Positions 1 to 11,000 of a stretch of DNA of 64,000 bases are shown here, in pieces. Both the position numbers and the translations under genes were made by a program. Location of the stretch: the NCBI GenBank assembly GCA_030949405.1, contig JAUZSN010000002.1, forward strand, positions 1,550,001 to 1,614,000, given 5' to 3'. How positions within the stretch are numbered: the first letter of the stretch is position 1; each line of letters opens with the position of its first letter. The notes below the pieces were generated by a model. The model ran no database searches. It had not been told where the DNA came from and saw only the letters and a program-made list of their open reading frames with translations. This stretch comes from Methylococcales bacterium (GTDB taxonomy: Bacteria > Pseudomonadota > Gammaproteobacteria > Methylococcales > Methylomonadaceae).

Positions 1-73
1 CTTTTAAAACAGAAAGTTTCCTTTTTAACGCATCTATTTCTTTTAATAAATTTAATTCAACGTCAGTTTTCAT
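1..73 (-). CDS. Possible N-terminus of a short coiled-coil protein (partial)
   Basis: An ATG at 73 on the minus strand opens a frame that runs off the window edge after 24 codons (MKTDVELNLLKEIDALKK...). The visible part is charged and helix-forming, with a coiled-coil look. No clear ribosome binding site precedes it. It lies downstream of the disrupted DUF29 gene on the same strand. I do not recognise the family, and the frame may be spurious. Confidence 0.3.
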   Translation of the reverse strand, partial: MKTDVELNLLKEIDALKRKLSVLK

Positions 74-93
74 AAGTATTAGTTATCTTTTTT

Positions 94-116
94 GGCTACT
101 GACTTAAGACGGGACA
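94..116 (+). repeat. Dispersed CTTAAGAC repeat, copy 1
   Basis: The sequence GGCTACTGACTTAAGACGGG followed by ACA matches the consensus CTATCAACTTAAGACAGG found at several intergenic sites here (21071, 21512 and, inverted, 48629). It is preceded by a T run, as are the copies at 21512 and 48629. It lies between the first partial frame and the DUF29 gene. It may be the end of a mobile element. Confidence 0.5.
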
Positions 117-132
117 AGCTCAGGACGAACGG

Positions 133-601
133 TTAAACCTCGCCCCGTCTCTCTTTTTTAATATTCCCCATAAAACCAAAATCAGCCAGTTGTTCCAATG
201 AATAAGGACAAGACTCTGGAAATTTTTTTAAAGGTAATTGGGTTTCAACAGCCGTATAACGGCGAGAATAGCCATAGCATTTTAAAATTCGCGCTTCTAA
301 ATTGTATTTTAAACTAGGATTATCTTGTAATACTTTTTTCAATACCAATACGTTGTTTATTAATCGAAATTTCCCAACTACTACCGCGTCGTTTAGGTTG
401 AAACTGCCATTTTAGAAGGTGTTGCATCAATTCAATAAAACGACTTTCTAAGGCTCTTTTTTCACTTGCACCCATGCTTTCAATTTCCTCAATTACATGC
501 TCGACATCAAGTTCAGTGAATTTTTTTTCTTTAAGAAGCATGGCATTTTTTGAAGCCCATGAGCAAAAATCTGTTTCATAAAGTGTGCTTAAATGACTCA
601 T
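133..601 (-). pseudogene. DUF29 family protein, frameshifted
   Basis: Two overlapping minus-strand frames together make one DUF29-type protein. The 5' part carries the usual YETDF, EEIESMG and HLLKWQFQPKRR blocks, then ends early. The 3' part, one frame away, continues with LQDNPSL and PESCPYSLEQL. The frames change at a run of six A (about 336-341); five A would restore one frame of about 155 residues. The start at 601 (MSHLSTLYETDF) has the ribosome binding site AGGTAAG. DUF29 is a common protein of unknown function, often present in many copies in cyanobacteria and proteobacteria. A sequencing error, slippage at the A run or true decay would all explain the break. Confidence 0.8.
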
Positions 602-660
602 TTTCTTACCTGATTTATAATAAGGGAGAAGATGATAAATACTCACCTTACCCAAAAAAT

Positions 661-2358
661 CTAATCTAAATTATCGGTTACAGCCCCTTTAGAAGCTGAA
701 CTGACTAATTTAGCGTATTTAGCCAAAACACCGCGTGTATAACGAGGGCTAGGTTGTTGCCACAATACTTTACGGCGGGAAATTTCAGCATCATCTACAT
801 GCAAAGTTAATTGTTTCGTCTCGGCATCAATGGTAATTTTATCGCCATTTTCAATAATAGCAAGTGCGCCCCCAACATAGGCTTCTGGGGTAATATGACC
901 CACAACAAAGCCATGAGTTCCCCCTGAAAAACGCCCATCAGTAATTAAAGCGACATCATTGCCTAAACCTTTACCCATGACAGCGGCAGTTGGTGATAAC
1001 ATTTCGCGCATTCCAGGGCCGCCTTGAGGGCCTTCATAGCGAATGACGATGACATCGCCTTTAACAATTTCACCGTCTAAAATACTTTTTAATGCCTGTT
1101 CTTCGGCTTCATAGACTTTTGCAGTACCTTTAAAGACTAAACCTTCTTTCCCTGTGATTTTAGCGACACTGCCTTCAGTGGCTAGATTGCCATATAAAAT
1201 GGTCAAATGACTGTCTTTTTTAATCGGGTTATTTAAAGGACGAATCATATCTTGGTCAGCAGGATACGGTTTGACATCGGCTAAATTTTCAGCGAGTGTT
1301 TTTCCTGTGACGGTTAAGCAATCGCCGTGTAATAAACCTTGATCTAATAATTCTTTCATTAAGGGTTGAATGCCCCCAATTTCAATTAATTCGGCCATTT
1401 GATAGCGACCACTCGGTTTTAAATCGGCCACCATCGGAACCTTTGCACCAATACGGGTAAAATCATCTAAGCTTAAATCAACATCCGTGGCATTGGCCAT
1501 CGCTAATAAATGTAAGACTGCATTCGTTGAGCCGCCTAAAGCAATAACAATGGTGATTGCATTTTCAAAGGCTTTTTTACTCATGATGTCACGCGGTTTA
1601 ATATCTTTTTTCAAGAGTTCTAAAACGGCGGCACCTGCGCGTTCACAATCTAAACGTTTGTCTTCTGAAATAGCTGCTTGGGCAGAACTGTTCGGTAAGC
1701 TCATCCCTAGGGCTTCAATGGCAGATGCCATCGTGTTTGCCGTATACATACCGCCACAAGAACCTGCACCGGGTATGGCTTTGGTTTCTATCGCATGAAG
1801 TTCTATATCATCTATTTTATTATTAGCTCTGGCCCCAACGGCTTCAAAAACGGAGACAACATCTAGTTTTTTATCTTTATGACATCCTGGTAAAATTGTC
1901 CCGCCGTAGACAAAAACACTGGGACGGTTTAAGCGCGATAATGCAATTAAACAGCCTGGCATATTTTTATCACAGCCACCAATAGCAACGACCCCATCAA
2001 AACCTTGGCAACCCACGACGGTTTCAATCGAATCCGCGATGACTTCACGGGAAACGAGGGAATATTTCATGCCTTCTGTTCCCATTGAAATACCATCAGA
2101 AATGGTTATGGTATTAAAAATGACTGCTTTCCCTAATGCGTCATTAACGCCTTTAGCGGCATCATCGGCAAGTTTGTTGATGTGCATGTTACACGGGGTG
2201 ACCATGCTCCATGTGGAAGCAATGCCTATTTGGGGTTTTTTAAAATCGTCTTCTTCAAAACCAACCGCATATAACATGGCTCGGCTGGGTGCGCGTTCCA
2301 TACCATCAACGACTTGTGATGAAAATTGTCGTGTTTGTTTATCCGTTGAATTAGCCAT
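661..2358 (-). CDS. ilvD: Dihydroxy-acid dehydratase
   Basis: Dehydrates 2,3-dihydroxy-isovalerate and 2,3-dihydroxy-3-methylvalerate to the 2-keto acids, the third common step of valine, isoleucine and leucine synthesis, in the cytoplasm. The 565 residues match the compact IlvD class. The three cluster cysteines are visible: C56 in TPCN, C129 in CDKNMPGC and C201 in [12 protein letters not shown]. The C-terminal half keeps [16 protein letters not shown]. The gene stands alone here, with DUF29 60 bases downstream and a 384-base hairpin-rich gap upstream. The other branched-chain gene in the window, leuA, is 20 kb away. The start at 2358 fits the conserved N-terminus. Confidence 0.97.
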   Translation of the reverse strand: MANSTDKQTRQFSSQVVDGMERAPSRAMLYAVGFEEDDFKKPQIGIASTWSMVTPCNMHINKLADDAAKGVNDALGKAVIFNTITISDGISMGTEGMKYSLVSREVIADSIETVVGCQGFDGVVAIGGCDKNMPGCLIALSRLNRPSVFVYGGTILPGCHKDKKLDVVSVFEAVGARANNKIDDIELHAIETKAIPGAGSCGGMYTANTMASAIEALGMSLPNSSAQAAISEDKRLDCERAGAAVLELLKKDIKPRDIMSKKAFENAITIVIALGGSTNAVLHLLAMANATDVDLSLDDFTRIGAKVPMVADLKPSGRYQMAELIEIGGIQPLMKELLDQGLLHGDCLTVTGKTLAENLADVKPYPADQDMIRPLNNPIKKDSHLTILYGNLATEGSVAKITGKEGLVFKGTAKVYEAEEQALKSILDGEIVKGDVIVIRYEGPQGGPGMREMLSPTAAVMGKGLGNDVALITDGRFSGGTHGFVVGHITPEAYVGGALAIIENGDKITIDAETKQLTLHVDDAEISRRKVLWQQPSPRYTRGVLAKYAKLVSSASKGAVTDNLD

Positions 2359-2505
2359 TGATTGTATTTCCTTGGGCGTTGAGTGTTAAAAATATAGAGT
2401 CAACCTTTCAATATAAAGGTATTTCAGGGTTGGTTTGTTTAAAACTTTAAATGAGTTAAAACGTAATTTTTGGCATCCTTCATTTTTCGATTTACAGTTT
2501 AAATC

Positions 2506-2564
2506 GGAGTCCAATAGCTTTAGCTGTTGGCGAGTTACGAAAATAGCTAAAGCTATTTTACTCC
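2506..2564. repeat. 59-base imperfect palindrome
   Basis: Outer arms GGAGT/ACTCC and inner arms AATAGCTTTAGCT/AGCTAAAGCTATT pair perfectly apart from a two-base mismatch (CC opposite TT), around a 19-base centre. The size and symmetry suggest a small non-autonomous mobile repeat or REP-like element rather than a terminator, because no T run follows. No second full copy was seen in the window. Confidence 0.6.
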
Positions 2565-2669
2565 ACACTATTTTTTAAGAATAAAGTGTAAACAACTTTT
2601 AAGCTAAATGAAAGATGCCTAATTTTTATTTAAAGATCGCTAAGATAAGCGATTTAAAGGGGTCATAGG

Positions 2670-2697
2670 TTATACCGTGTGTGAAAACACGGTATAA
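2670..2697 (-). terminator. Perfect 11-bp hairpin downstream of the arg/SH3 operon
   Basis: TTATACCGTGT and ACACGGTATAA pair perfectly around a six-base loop, 46 bases past the stop of the SH3-domain gene on the minus strand. There is no T tract after it, so it may stop or stabilise the transcript without being a classical intrinsic terminator. Confidence 0.45.
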
Positions 2698-2742
2698 CAT
2701 CAGAAAACTTAGGTGAAAGGGACTATTTAAGCTGGAGAGCCA

Positions 2743-3405
2743 TTAATCCCAATTATGTGAGCGTTTACGCCAGCCTAATTTAGGTAAAATAGCGCCTAAT
2801 AGGATGCTAAAAAAAATGGCGCAGCCTCCCCATAGAAACCACTCCAACTTTATATTTGCTTTTAACGTTTGATTTTCTAATTTGAATTCTTCAAGTTCTT
2901 TTTGAGTTTGAACCACTTGTTCTTGTAAACTATCGCGTTGCGTTTTAATTTTAATCGCATGAGAGGAGGTGTATTTTAAATCTTCAAGCTCTCGAGTTAA
3001 TTTTTCACGTTCGACGGTTAATGAATTTTTAGAGGTTTCTGCGGCAGTAGAGTCACCACGAAGCATTAAAAGTTCGGCTTCTAATTCATCGTTTTCCTGA
3101 CTAAGCTTATCCCGCTCTGTCGTGATGGTAACAAGGGCTAATTTATTCGTAGGTTCTGTGGTTGTCTGGCTATTTAAGACAAAAGCATAACGCCCATTAG
3201 GCATCCGTACTTTGGCAAAATTTGAACCGGGTTGCTTAGAAATGTAAGTTAAGGCGGTTCCACTCGGAAGTGTTGCAATAATTTTACTCTTATTACTGTC
3301 ACCTGCTCTTAGGTTAATTTTGACATTATCCGTGACATAAAGAGTTTTGGCATGAACCCAACCAGTCATACTAAGTAACAAAAATAGTAACGTTATTTTT
3401 TTCAC
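2743..3405 (-). CDS. SH3-domain periplasmic/membrane protein (TIGR04211-like)
   Basis: The layout is signal peptide, bacterial SH3 domain (VTDNVKINLRAGDSNKSKI and on), a coiled coil of about 90 residues, a transmembrane segment and a basic tail. This is the plan of the E. coli YgiM-like family, an envelope protein of unclear function. I prefer the GTG start at 3405: it gives the textbook signal peptide MKKITLLFLLLSMTGWVHA. An ATG at 3456 would overlap the end of argF and has no ribosome binding site. Product about 220 residues. It follows argD and argF and is probably transcribed with them. Confidence 0.85.
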   Translation of the reverse strand: MKKITLLFLLLSMTGWVHAKTLYVTDNVKINLRAGDSNKSKIIATLPSGTALTYISKQPGSNFAKVRMPNGRYAFVLNSQTTTEPTNKLALVTITTERDKLSQENDELEAELLMLRGDSTAAETSKNSLTVEREKLTRELEDLKYTSSHAIKIKTQRDSLQEQVVQTQKELEEFKLENQTLKANIKLEWFLWGGCAIFFSILLGAILPKLGWRKRSHNWD

Positions 3406-3446
3406 GAGTGTCTCTGTTATAAATTGAGGAAACGATTTTATCGAAT

Positions 3447-4349
3447 TTAGCAACATATTAAAAATTCTAATAGTGCTTTTTGCGCATGAAGCCTATTTTC
3501 AGCCGCAATAAAAACGACGCTTTGATTTCCATCCATAATTTCCGTGGTTACTTCTTCGCCTCGGTGCGCAGGTAAGCAGTGCATGAACAACGCATCTTTA
3601 TTAGCCTTAGCCATGATATTCTGGTTAACTTGATAATTTTTAAACGCTTGTTCGCGCTTCTTTTGTTCTTGTTCTTGCCCCATACTTGCCCAAACGTCAG
3701 TGACGACTAAATCAGCATTCATTGCCGCTTGTTCGGCAGAGTCACATAATTGTACTCGCTTATCCGTTCCCGCTAACATTGAATCTAAGGGTTGGTAGTC
3801 TTTAGGGGTGGCTATGTTAAGTTTAAACCCAAGTGACATGGCCGCATTGATATAAGAATGGCACATATTATTACCATCACCGATCCAGCAGACTGTTTTT
3901 CCTGCAATATCGCCGCGTAACTCAAAATAAGTTTGCATATCAGCCAGTAACTGACAGGGGTGTAATAAATTAGTCAGGGCATTAATAATAGGGACTTTTG
4001 AGTGCTTGGCAAAGATGGTCACGGTTGAGTGTTCAAAGGTGCGAATCATAATACAATCGACCATACTTGAAATAACTTTAGCACTATCTGTGAGCGGTTC
4101 ACCTCGTCCGAGTTGGGTATCTCTGGGGGATAAAAATAAAGCACTGCCGCCGAGTTGTGCCATCCCCGCTTCAAAAGAAACGCGCGTGCGAGTGGATGAT
4201 TTTTCAAAAATCATCGCCAATACCTTACCTTTTAAGGGTTGAAAATCAGGATCGCGATTGTTTTTTAAGACGATTGCTCGGGCAATTAAAGCTCTGAATT
4301 CATCGCTGCTAAGGTCGTTTAGGCTAATAAAATGTCTTGGTTGAGTCAT
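3447..4349 (-). CDS. argF: Ornithine carbamoyltransferase
   Basis: Joins carbamoyl phosphate to ornithine to give citrulline in arginine synthesis. The carbamoyl-phosphate motif STRTR is at residues 52-56, HPCQLLAD lies mid-protein and the ornithine-site motif HCLP at 257-260. At 300 residues it has the normal anabolic length. The stop of argD (upstream on this strand) is only two bases before this start, so the genes are translationally close. The order argD-argF is common in gammaproteobacteria. The start ATG at 4349 fits [13 protein letters not shown]. Confidence 0.97.
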   Translation of the reverse strand: MTQPRHFISLNDLSSDEFRALIARAIVLKNNRDPDFQPLKGKVLAMIFEKSSTRTRVSFEAGMAQLGGSALFLSPRDTQLGRGEPLTDSAKVISSMVDCIMIRTFEHSTVTIFAKHSKVPIINALTNLLHPCQLLADMQTYFELRGDIAGKTVCWIGDGNNMCHSYINAAMSLGFKLNIATPKDYQPLDSMLAGTDKRVQLCDSAEQAAMNADLVVTDVWASMGQEQEQKKREQAFKNYQVNQNIMAKANKDALFMHCLPAHRGEEVTTEIMDGNQSVVFIAAENRLHAQKALLEFLICC

Positions 4350-4351
4350 TG

Positions 4352-5524
4352 CTACTGAGTATATTTTTGAATTAGGGCGGATAGTATGTCCACTAACAGT
4401 TCTATTTGTGCGTCATTAATGATTAAGGGCGGTAACAAACGGATCGTTTTTTCATTGGTTACATTAATTAATAAACCTTCTTCTAGTGCTTGATTGACTA
4501 AATCTGTACACGGTAGGGTTAAATCAAGTCCTATCATTAATCCTTGGTGACGAATATGAGTAACTTTTTTATTGGCGTGTAATTTTTGAGTTAATAAGGC
4601 GACAATTTTTTCCCCTTTTAGTTGGGCGGTGGGGATTAAATTATCATCGTCTAAGGTTTTTAAAACAGCCAGTGCCGCGCTACACGCTAAAGGATTCCCT
4701 CCAAATGTAGAGCCGTGCATTCCAGCGGTTAATAAGGTGGCTGCTTTTCCACGTGCTAAACACGCGCCAATAGGAACCCCATTGCCCAAGGCTTTTGCAA
4801 GGGTACATACATCAGGGAGAATAGGGCTGTGTTGATAGGCTAAAAATTTCCCTGTTCGTCCAATACCTGTTTGAATTTCATCAACCATCATTAAGAGTTG
4901 GTTTTGATCACAAAGCGTGCGAATTTGATTGAGGTAGTCAGGGGCAGGAATATTTACCCCGCCTTCGCCTTGTATGGGTTCCACTAAAATGGTAACGCAA
5001 TCTTTATGGGCTGCAATCGCAGCTTTTAGGGCGGGAATATTATCAAAGGGTAGATGAATAAAGCCCTCGACCAAGGGGGCGAAGCCTTGATGTACCTTGG
5101 GGTTTCCAGTTGCACTTAAGGTCGTCATGGTTCGACCATGAAAACTTTTTTCCATAGTAAGGATGATCGGTTTTTTAATGCCTTGCTGATAGCCGTAAGC
5201 TTTCGCAATTTTAATGGCGGCTTCATTGGCTTCCGCGCCTGAATTACTAAAAAAAACGTTATCCATCCCGCTTTTTTCACATAATTGTTGAGCCAGTTGT
5301 TCTTGAGCTGCGATACCGTAGAGGTTCGAGGTATGAATTAAGGCTTTACTCTGTTTACAAATAGCGTCATGAACCGCGGGGTGGGCATGGCCTAAATTAC
5401 AGACAGCGATGCCTGATAAGGCATCTAAATAGCGTTTCCCCTTTTCATCCCATAACCAAGCCCCCTCGCCTTGACTAAAAGTAACGGGCAAACGCCCATA
5501 GGTTGGCATAATATGGCTACGCAT
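4352..5524 (-). CDS. argD: Acetylornithine aminotransferase
   Basis: PLP-dependent class III aminotransferase that converts N-acetylglutamate semialdehyde to N-acetylornithine; family members often also act in the lysine pathway. The fold-type I landmarks are present: [32 protein letters not shown] and the PLP lysine in TLAKALGNG (residue 244 from the chosen start). I start it at 5524 ([13 protein letters not shown]), where AGGA lies seven bases upstream; the longer frame from 5560 adds an unconserved hydrophobic stretch. It is the first gene of the argD-argF-SH3 operon and is divergent from grxD. Confidence 0.96.
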   Translation of the reverse strand: MRSHIMPTYGRLPVTFSQGEGAWLWDEKGKRYLDALSGIAVCNLGHAHPAVHDAICKQSKALIHTSNLYGIAAQEQLAQQLCEKSGMDNVFFSNSGAEANEAAIKIAKAYGYQQGIKKPIILTMEKSFHGRTMTTLSATGNPKVHQGFAPLVEGFIHLPFDNIPALKAAIAAHKDCVTILVEPIQGEGGVNIPAPDYLNQIRTLCDQNQLLMMVDEIQTGIGRTGKFLAYQHSPILPDVCTLAKALGNGVPIGACLARGKAATLLTAGMHGSTFGGNPLACSAALAVLKTLDDDNLIPTAQLKGEKIVALLTQKLHANKKVTHIRHQGLMIGLDLTLPCTDLVNQALEEGLLINVTNEKTIRLLPPLIINDAQIELLVDILSALIQKYTQ

Positions 5525-5696
5525 GACATCATCCTGTACTAAAACAAAAAAGGCAGCCATTAGCTACCCATTTAAAAAACCCTTAATTATAATTTTCTAT
5601 AACATTTCTAGCAAGCCTTTGTTTTTAAATAAGGCTTTTTTTATCGTCCTATTCTTGATAGTATTACTGGGTTTTATAATTATCTTAAGAGTAAAA

Positions 5697-6020
5697 ATGA
5701 TGGACGTTATTGAAAAAATTAAAGATCAACTCTCAAATCCCGTTGTTGTTTATATAAAAGGGACGCCTGATTTTCCTCAGTGTGGATTTTCGGGACAAGT
5801 CGCGCAGGTATTACAAGCGTGTCAGGCAAAATTTACCTATGTGAATATTTTAGAAGACCCTGAATTAAGAGAAGCCTTAAAAACGTATTCAAATTGGCCA
5901 ACCTTTCCTCAACTTTATATTAATGCTGAATTGATTGGCGGTTGCGATATTATTACCGAGCTTCATGGTAAAGGCGAATTAGAGCCTATGATAACAACGG
6001 CAAACAAGGCGGCTAATTAG
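5697..6020 (+). CDS. grxD: Monothiol glutaredoxin (Grx4 type)
   Basis: Carries the CGFS active site (C29) typical of monothiol glutaredoxins, which bind a [2Fe-2S] cluster with glutathione and help deliver Fe-S clusters in the cytosol. The GSH-site segments TPDFPQ, NWPTFPQLY and GGCDI are present. At 107 residues it has the normal length. An open frame continues upstream to 5523 but is hydrophobic and not family-like; the start is ATG 5697 or the adjacent ATG at 5700. The next genes (lipB, lipA) also concern Fe-S chemistry, which fits functional clustering. Confidence 0.95.
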   Translation: MMDVIEKIKDQLSNPVVVYIKGTPDFPQCGFSGQVAQVLQACQAKFTYVNILEDPELREALKTYSNWPTFPQLYINAELIGGCDIITELHGKGELEPMITTANKAAN

Positions 6021-6048
6021 ATCGCATAGGACGGGCTTTATCGGATAA

Positions 6049-6080
6049 AATAGAGTGAAAATAAATTTGTTCACTCTATT
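6049..6080 (+). terminator. Hairpin after grxD
   Basis: AATAGAGTGAA and TTCACTCTATT form a perfect 11-bp stem with a ten-base A/T loop, 28 bases after the grxD stop. The tail (CTCTTCG) is not a proper T tract, so termination is only probable. Confidence 0.5.
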
Positions 6081-6251
6081 CTCTTCGAATTCACGTTTTA
6101 AGTGGGCGACTATTTTTATCATTTCCTTTAAGAATTGAAATTAAATAACGCCGTCAAATATAGTTCAATAAATTTAAACGGGGCAGGGTAGGGTACAGTA
6201 TCCACTATTATTGTTAAACCTGCATCCTTTCTCTATTTATGCGTCATTTTT

Positions 6252-6860
6252 ATGCAACCTATTATTCGTAATCAAGGCTTACAAGACTATCAAACGGTTT
6301 GGCAGGCTATGGTGCAATTTACCCAAGCACGAAAACCCGACACGGTAGATGAGCTATGGGTGGTTGAACACCCCCCCGTTTATACTTTTGGGGTTAATGC
6401 AAAAACAGAGCATTTACTGCGTGAAACAACTATTCCCGTGGTTAAGTCAGATCGAGGCGGGCAGATTACTTATCATGCACCTGGGCAACTAATTGTTTAT
6501 ACATTACTTGATATTGAACGCTTACAATGGGATGTTCGTCAATTAGTCACGTTATTGGAACAGGTCATGATTGAAAGCCTTTCATATTATGGGTTAAAGG
6601 CGACAGCAAAAAGTGAGGCGCCTGGGGTTTATATTGATACTAAAAAAATAGGATCTGTTGGCCTGCGAATCAAAAAAGGGAAAAGTTATCATGGTTTAAG
6701 TCTTAATAACACCCTTGACCTAGCCCCTTTCGATGCAATTAATACCTGTGGTTTTAAAAACTTAGAGGTAACCAAACTTCAAAATTTAGGCGTTACTATT
6801 CATACAAATGAATTAGCGATTCCTGTTCTTCATGCTCTGCTGACGGCGATAACCTCATGA
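6252..6860 (+). CDS. lipB: Octanoyltransferase
   Basis: Moves octanoyl groups from acyl carrier protein to the lipoyl domains of 2-oxoacid dehydrogenases and the glycine cleavage H protein, the first step of lipoate synthesis. [13 protein letters not shown] (68-80), the catalytic lysine near K132 in [10 protein letters not shown] and the catalytic cysteine C166 in INTCGF are present. Length 202 is close to the family norm. The stop overlaps the lipA start by four bases (ATGA), showing translational coupling. Confidence 0.97.
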   Translation: MQPIIRNQGLQDYQTVWQAMVQFTQARKPDTVDELWVVEHPPVYTFGVNAKTEHLLRETTIPVVKSDRGGQITYHAPGQLIVYTLLDIERLQWDVRQLVTLLEQVMIESLSYYGLKATAKSEAPGVYIDTKKIGSVGLRIKKGKSYHGLSLNNTLDLAPFDAINTCGFKNLEVTKLQNLGVTIHTNELAIPVLHALLTAITS

Positions 6861-7813
6861 GTTTAAAAGCCCCTTCTCGTTTAACCCCGACCACCCATCA
6901 ACGTAACAGTGAAAAATTAGCACGTATTCCGATTAAAGTTCAACCCACGGATACGTTATTACGAAAGCCTGATTGGATACGAATAAAATTAGGGGGCAAT
7001 AAAAAAGTTTCTGAGTTACAACAGGTCTTAAGGCATAATGGCTTACATACGGTTTGTGAAGAAGCGGCATGTCCCAACTTGGGCGAATGCTTTAATCAAG
7101 GAACCGCTACGTTCATGATTATGGGGGACTTATGTACCCGCCGTTGTCCCTTTTGTGATGTCGCGCATGGAAAACCGTTGGCATTGGATCCCCAAGAGCC
7201 TATTTTATTAGCAAAAACAATTGCACAAATGAAGTTAGCTTATGTGGTTATTACCTCGGTTAATCGAGATGATTTACGCGATGCAGGCGCAGGACATTTT
7301 GCGGCCTGTATTGATGAAATTCGTCGCGTGAGTCCCAATACGAAAATTGAAATTTTAGTACCTGATTTTCGTGGACGAATGATGAAAGCATTGGATAGCT
7401 TACAAAAATCCAGTTGTGATGTGTTTAACCATAATCTGGAGACCGTTCCTAGACTTTATCCAGAAGCCCGTCCAGGGGCAGATTATCAGGTATCATTAGA
7501 CTTATTAGAACACCATAAGCAGCAGCATCCTGATGTCCCGACTAAATCGGGATTAATGCTGGGACTCGGTGAGCATCGTGACGAAGTTATTCAAGTTATG
7601 ACGGATTTAGTCGCTCACGGGTGTTCGATGTTAACGCTAGGGCAGTATTTACAACCGAGTAAGGCGCATTTAGCGGTTAAAGCTTATATCACCCCTGAAC
7701 AATTTGATCGCTATGCCCAAATTGCAACTGAATTAGGATTTAAGCAGGTGGCAAGCGCGCCTTTAGTGCGATCATCTTATCATGCAGATTTACAGGCGAG
7801 TGCTTTAATTTAA
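6857..7813 (+). CDS. lipA: Lipoyl synthase
   Basis: Radical-SAM enzyme that inserts two sulfur atoms into octanoyl groups to make lipoate. Both [4Fe-4S] clusters are evident: the auxiliary-cluster cysteines C67, C72 and C78 (CX4CX5C) and the radical-SAM cysteines C93, C97 and C100 (CX3CX2C). The C-terminal serine of the family also seems present ([11 protein letters not shown]). At 318 residues the length is standard. It is coupled to lipB by a four-base overlap. Confidence 0.98.
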   Translation: MSLKAPSRLTPTTHQRNSEKLARIPIKVQPTDTLLRKPDWIRIKLGGNKKVSELQQVLRHNGLHTVCEEAACPNLGECFNQGTATFMIMGDLCTRRCPFCDVAHGKPLALDPQEPILLAKTIAQMKLAYVVITSVNRDDLRDAGAGHFAACIDEIRRVSPNTKIEILVPDFRGRMMKALDSLQKSSCDVFNHNLETVPRLYPEARPGADYQVSLDLLEHHKQQHPDVPTKSGLMLGLGEHRDEVIQVMTDLVAHGCSMLTLGQYLQPSKAHLAVKAYITPEQFDRYAQIATELGFKQVASAPLVRSSYHADLQASALI

Positions 7814-8045
7814 ACTCCGTGTTTCATTATTGATATAAACACGCTCAGTTAAGTCGGTCATTATTAAAAGCGGGCTATTATTCTCTAATAAATTTTTTGA
7901 GTCGTGTGATGTGACTACGCGAATTTAAGTAATTAGTCGGTTATATTTTGTGATACTCCCCTTATATTTTGGGCAATTAATTTAATTAATGGTATCTTTT
8001 ATGGTCTCATAAGCAGATGTTTTATTTTACTTAGATACGTTTAAT

Positions 8046-11000
8046 ATGTTTAAAAAAAAACAGTTATTTATTCTAAATTTTATTGCTTTATTCGCTTATA
8101 TTTTAGGGCGATATGTCGGGCATTTGCTTGTACTCTTACCGAATGATGTAAGTCCTATTTGGCCACCAGCAGGGATTGCATTAGCACTCGTATTACTCTA
8201 TGGTTATCGTGTTTTACCTGGAATTTTTTTAGGGGCTTTCGTTACCCAACTCGTTCCTTTTTTTTTCCCATCTTTACACCTAGCGTTTGACGCGCTATTA
8301 ATCAGCCTTTTTGTGACGTTAGGTGTTTGCTTACAAGCGATATTTGCAACCTATTTAATACAACGTTTTGTCGGTAAAAATGATCCTCTTATTGAAGATT
8401 TAAAAATTCTTAAATTTTTATTTTTAGGATCCATCCTTGGCTCATCGTTATCGCCTATTTTTTTATCAATTGAATTATTTTATCGACAGAGTGATATAAC
8501 CTCGGCGAAATTATTATCGTATTGGTTGACAGAATGGAGTAGCGAGGCGATTGGTATCCTAATTATGATGCCTTTGTTATTTATTTTTTTTGCTAAGCCC
8601 CGTAAATTATGGAAAAAACGATGTAATTATGTAGGTTACCCTTTGGTTCTGTTATTGATACTTTCAGTGACTATTTTTAATTATAGTAAACAGCAAGAAG
8701 CCATTCGTATCAAAGAGGTTTTTAGTCATGAAAGTCACTTATTAGATGATGCATTATTTAATAGATTAAAGTCCTATCAAACGGTTAATTTAATTTTAAA
8801 GGGTTTTTTTCAAAATTCATTATTTATTAGTCAAGAGGAATTTAAAGGCTTTAGTACAGTCATTTTAAAGCAATATCAAACTTTAATTTCCATCGAATGG
8901 ATTCCCTTGGTTCAGCAATCAGAGCGAGCAGAATTTGAAGTCTTATTTAACCAGTGCATTTATGAAAAAAATGCGAATAATATCGCTTTAATCGCTCCTG
9001 AAAGAAGTCAATATTATCCTGTTGCGTATATTGAACCGATGCAAGGTAAAAAAAATGTTTTAGGATTTAATTTAGGCTCTAATCCTAGGATTAAAAAGGC
9101 TTTATTACTGGCATCGGAATCAGAAGAGTTAGTGGTGACTGAAAAGTTAGTGTTAACTGAAAGTATGATGGATGGTATACGATTTTATTCGGCTATTTTT
9201 TCACCGAGACAGGGGGATAAATTAGAACTTAGGGGATTTGTTGCGAATACATTTTCAATTAGTAATGAGATCAAAGCGTTAAAAACACAAAATAATAAAT
9301 TAGAAATAGAGTTAGAAATTTTAGCAGGTAGCACGGTTATCTATAGTTCATTAACGCATGAAAATTCTAAAAAATTACAGACATTTTCTCTGCTCCGAAG
9401 TAGTATTTTATCCGTTGCTAATCAACGCTGGAAAATAAACTATGCTCCGTCAAAAAACTTTATGTTGATGCAAAAATCATGGGGGCAATGGTGGTTAACA
9501 TTGGGGGGATTTTTATTTACAGGGTTAACAGGCTTTGTCTTACTCATGTTAACGGGAAGAACATTAAGAACAGAAGAATTAGTACGGTTACGCACGTTAG
9601 ATTTAAGTAAGGCTATTAAGGCAAGAGATCAGCATAATAAAGTTTTACACGCGATGGTAAGCCCCATTTCGTTAGATGCGTTATTAGCCTTGGTTGTAGA
9701 AACTACAGAGGCGGATAATTCAGAAATTTTATGTTCGATTTTATTAGTAGATGAGTCGGGAGAATACTTAGTTCACGGAGCCTCGGGGGGATTGCCTTTA
9801 TTTTATATCCAAGCTATTGATGGAATTAAAATAGGGGATTTAGTTGGATCTTGTGGGACGGCTGCGTATTTAAAAAAACGTATTATTGTTGATAATATTA
9901 GTCAGCATCCTTATTGGAAAAACTTTGCTGAACTGGCCCAAAAAGCAAACTTATCCGCTTGTTGGTCTGAACCTATTATGTCATCTAAACAGCAAATATT
10001 AGGTACATTTGCTATTTATTATCATGAGCCTAAAAGCCCTGATCAGGAAATATTAGACAAAATAACTCGGTTATCTCAGCTTATTAGTCTTGCTATTGAG
10101 AAAAAAACCAGTGAGTCTAAAATTCACTCGCTTGCTTTTTATGATGCGTTAACTAAATTACCTAATCGGCGTTTATTGTATGATCGCTTAAATACAGAAT
10201 TAAAATTAGTCAAAGATCATTCTAATTATGGTGCTTTAATGTTTTTGGATTTAGATCATTTTAAAATATTGAATGACTCGTTAGGTCATCATATTGGCGA
10301 TATGTTATTAATCCAAGTGGCGGAAAGACTAAAGAAATGCGTTCGTGAAGACGATACGGTTGCACGTTTAGGTGGCGATGAATTTGTAGTTTTACTTAAA
10401 AGTCATGATAAAAATTTGACGAGTGAACATGTATTGGATTATGCGTTAATGATTGCCGAACGTATTTTAGATGCCTTATATATTCCCTATACACTCGAAA
10501 AATATGAGCATGTTGTCACCTCAAGTATTGGAATTACCCTTTTTGGGAAGGATAATAACAATATAGACAATTTATTTAAACAAGCTGATACCGCCATGTA
10601 TGAGGCTAAAAATAGAGGGCGTAATACCTTTAGTTTTTATAATAACAGTATGGCGGAGCAAGTTAATCAACGTTTACAGTTAGAACGTGATTTAAGAAAG
10701 GCGGTAAACAACGCTGAATTTACGTTATATTACCAAGCACAATATAATGAACGAGGACATATTACAGGTGCAGAAGCGTTGTTACGCTGGATACACCCCG
10801 AAAAAGGGATAATACCTGTTCCTGATTTTATGCCGATGTGTGAAGAAAGTGGTTTGATCCTAGTGATTGCGGAATCGACGCTAGAAATTATTTGTCAACA
10901 ACTGGTTAAATGGCCTAGGCTTGCGACGATCTCATTAAATGTAAGCCCCCGTCATTTTTATCAACAGTTATTTGTAGAACAAATCAAACAAAAACTAAGC

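Larger units (their letters stand above)
2359..2742. other. Intergenic gap with three inverted repeats upstream of ilvD
   Basis: No convincing gene lies here; a 60-codon minus-strand frame has no family features. The gap holds a 59-base imperfect palindrome (2506-2564), a small hairpin with arms ATCGCT/AGCGAT (about 2637-2654) and a perfect 11-bp hairpin (2670-2697). The ilvD promoter must lie here, but I cannot place it with confidence. Confidence 0.5.

Noticed and set aside
2386-2568. 60-codon minus-strand frame upstream of ilvD
   Set aside because: It overlaps the 59-base palindrome, has no family features and no convincing start.
4006-4242. Plus-strand frame antisense to argF
   Set aside because: Typical shadow frame of a conserved gene; no independent features.
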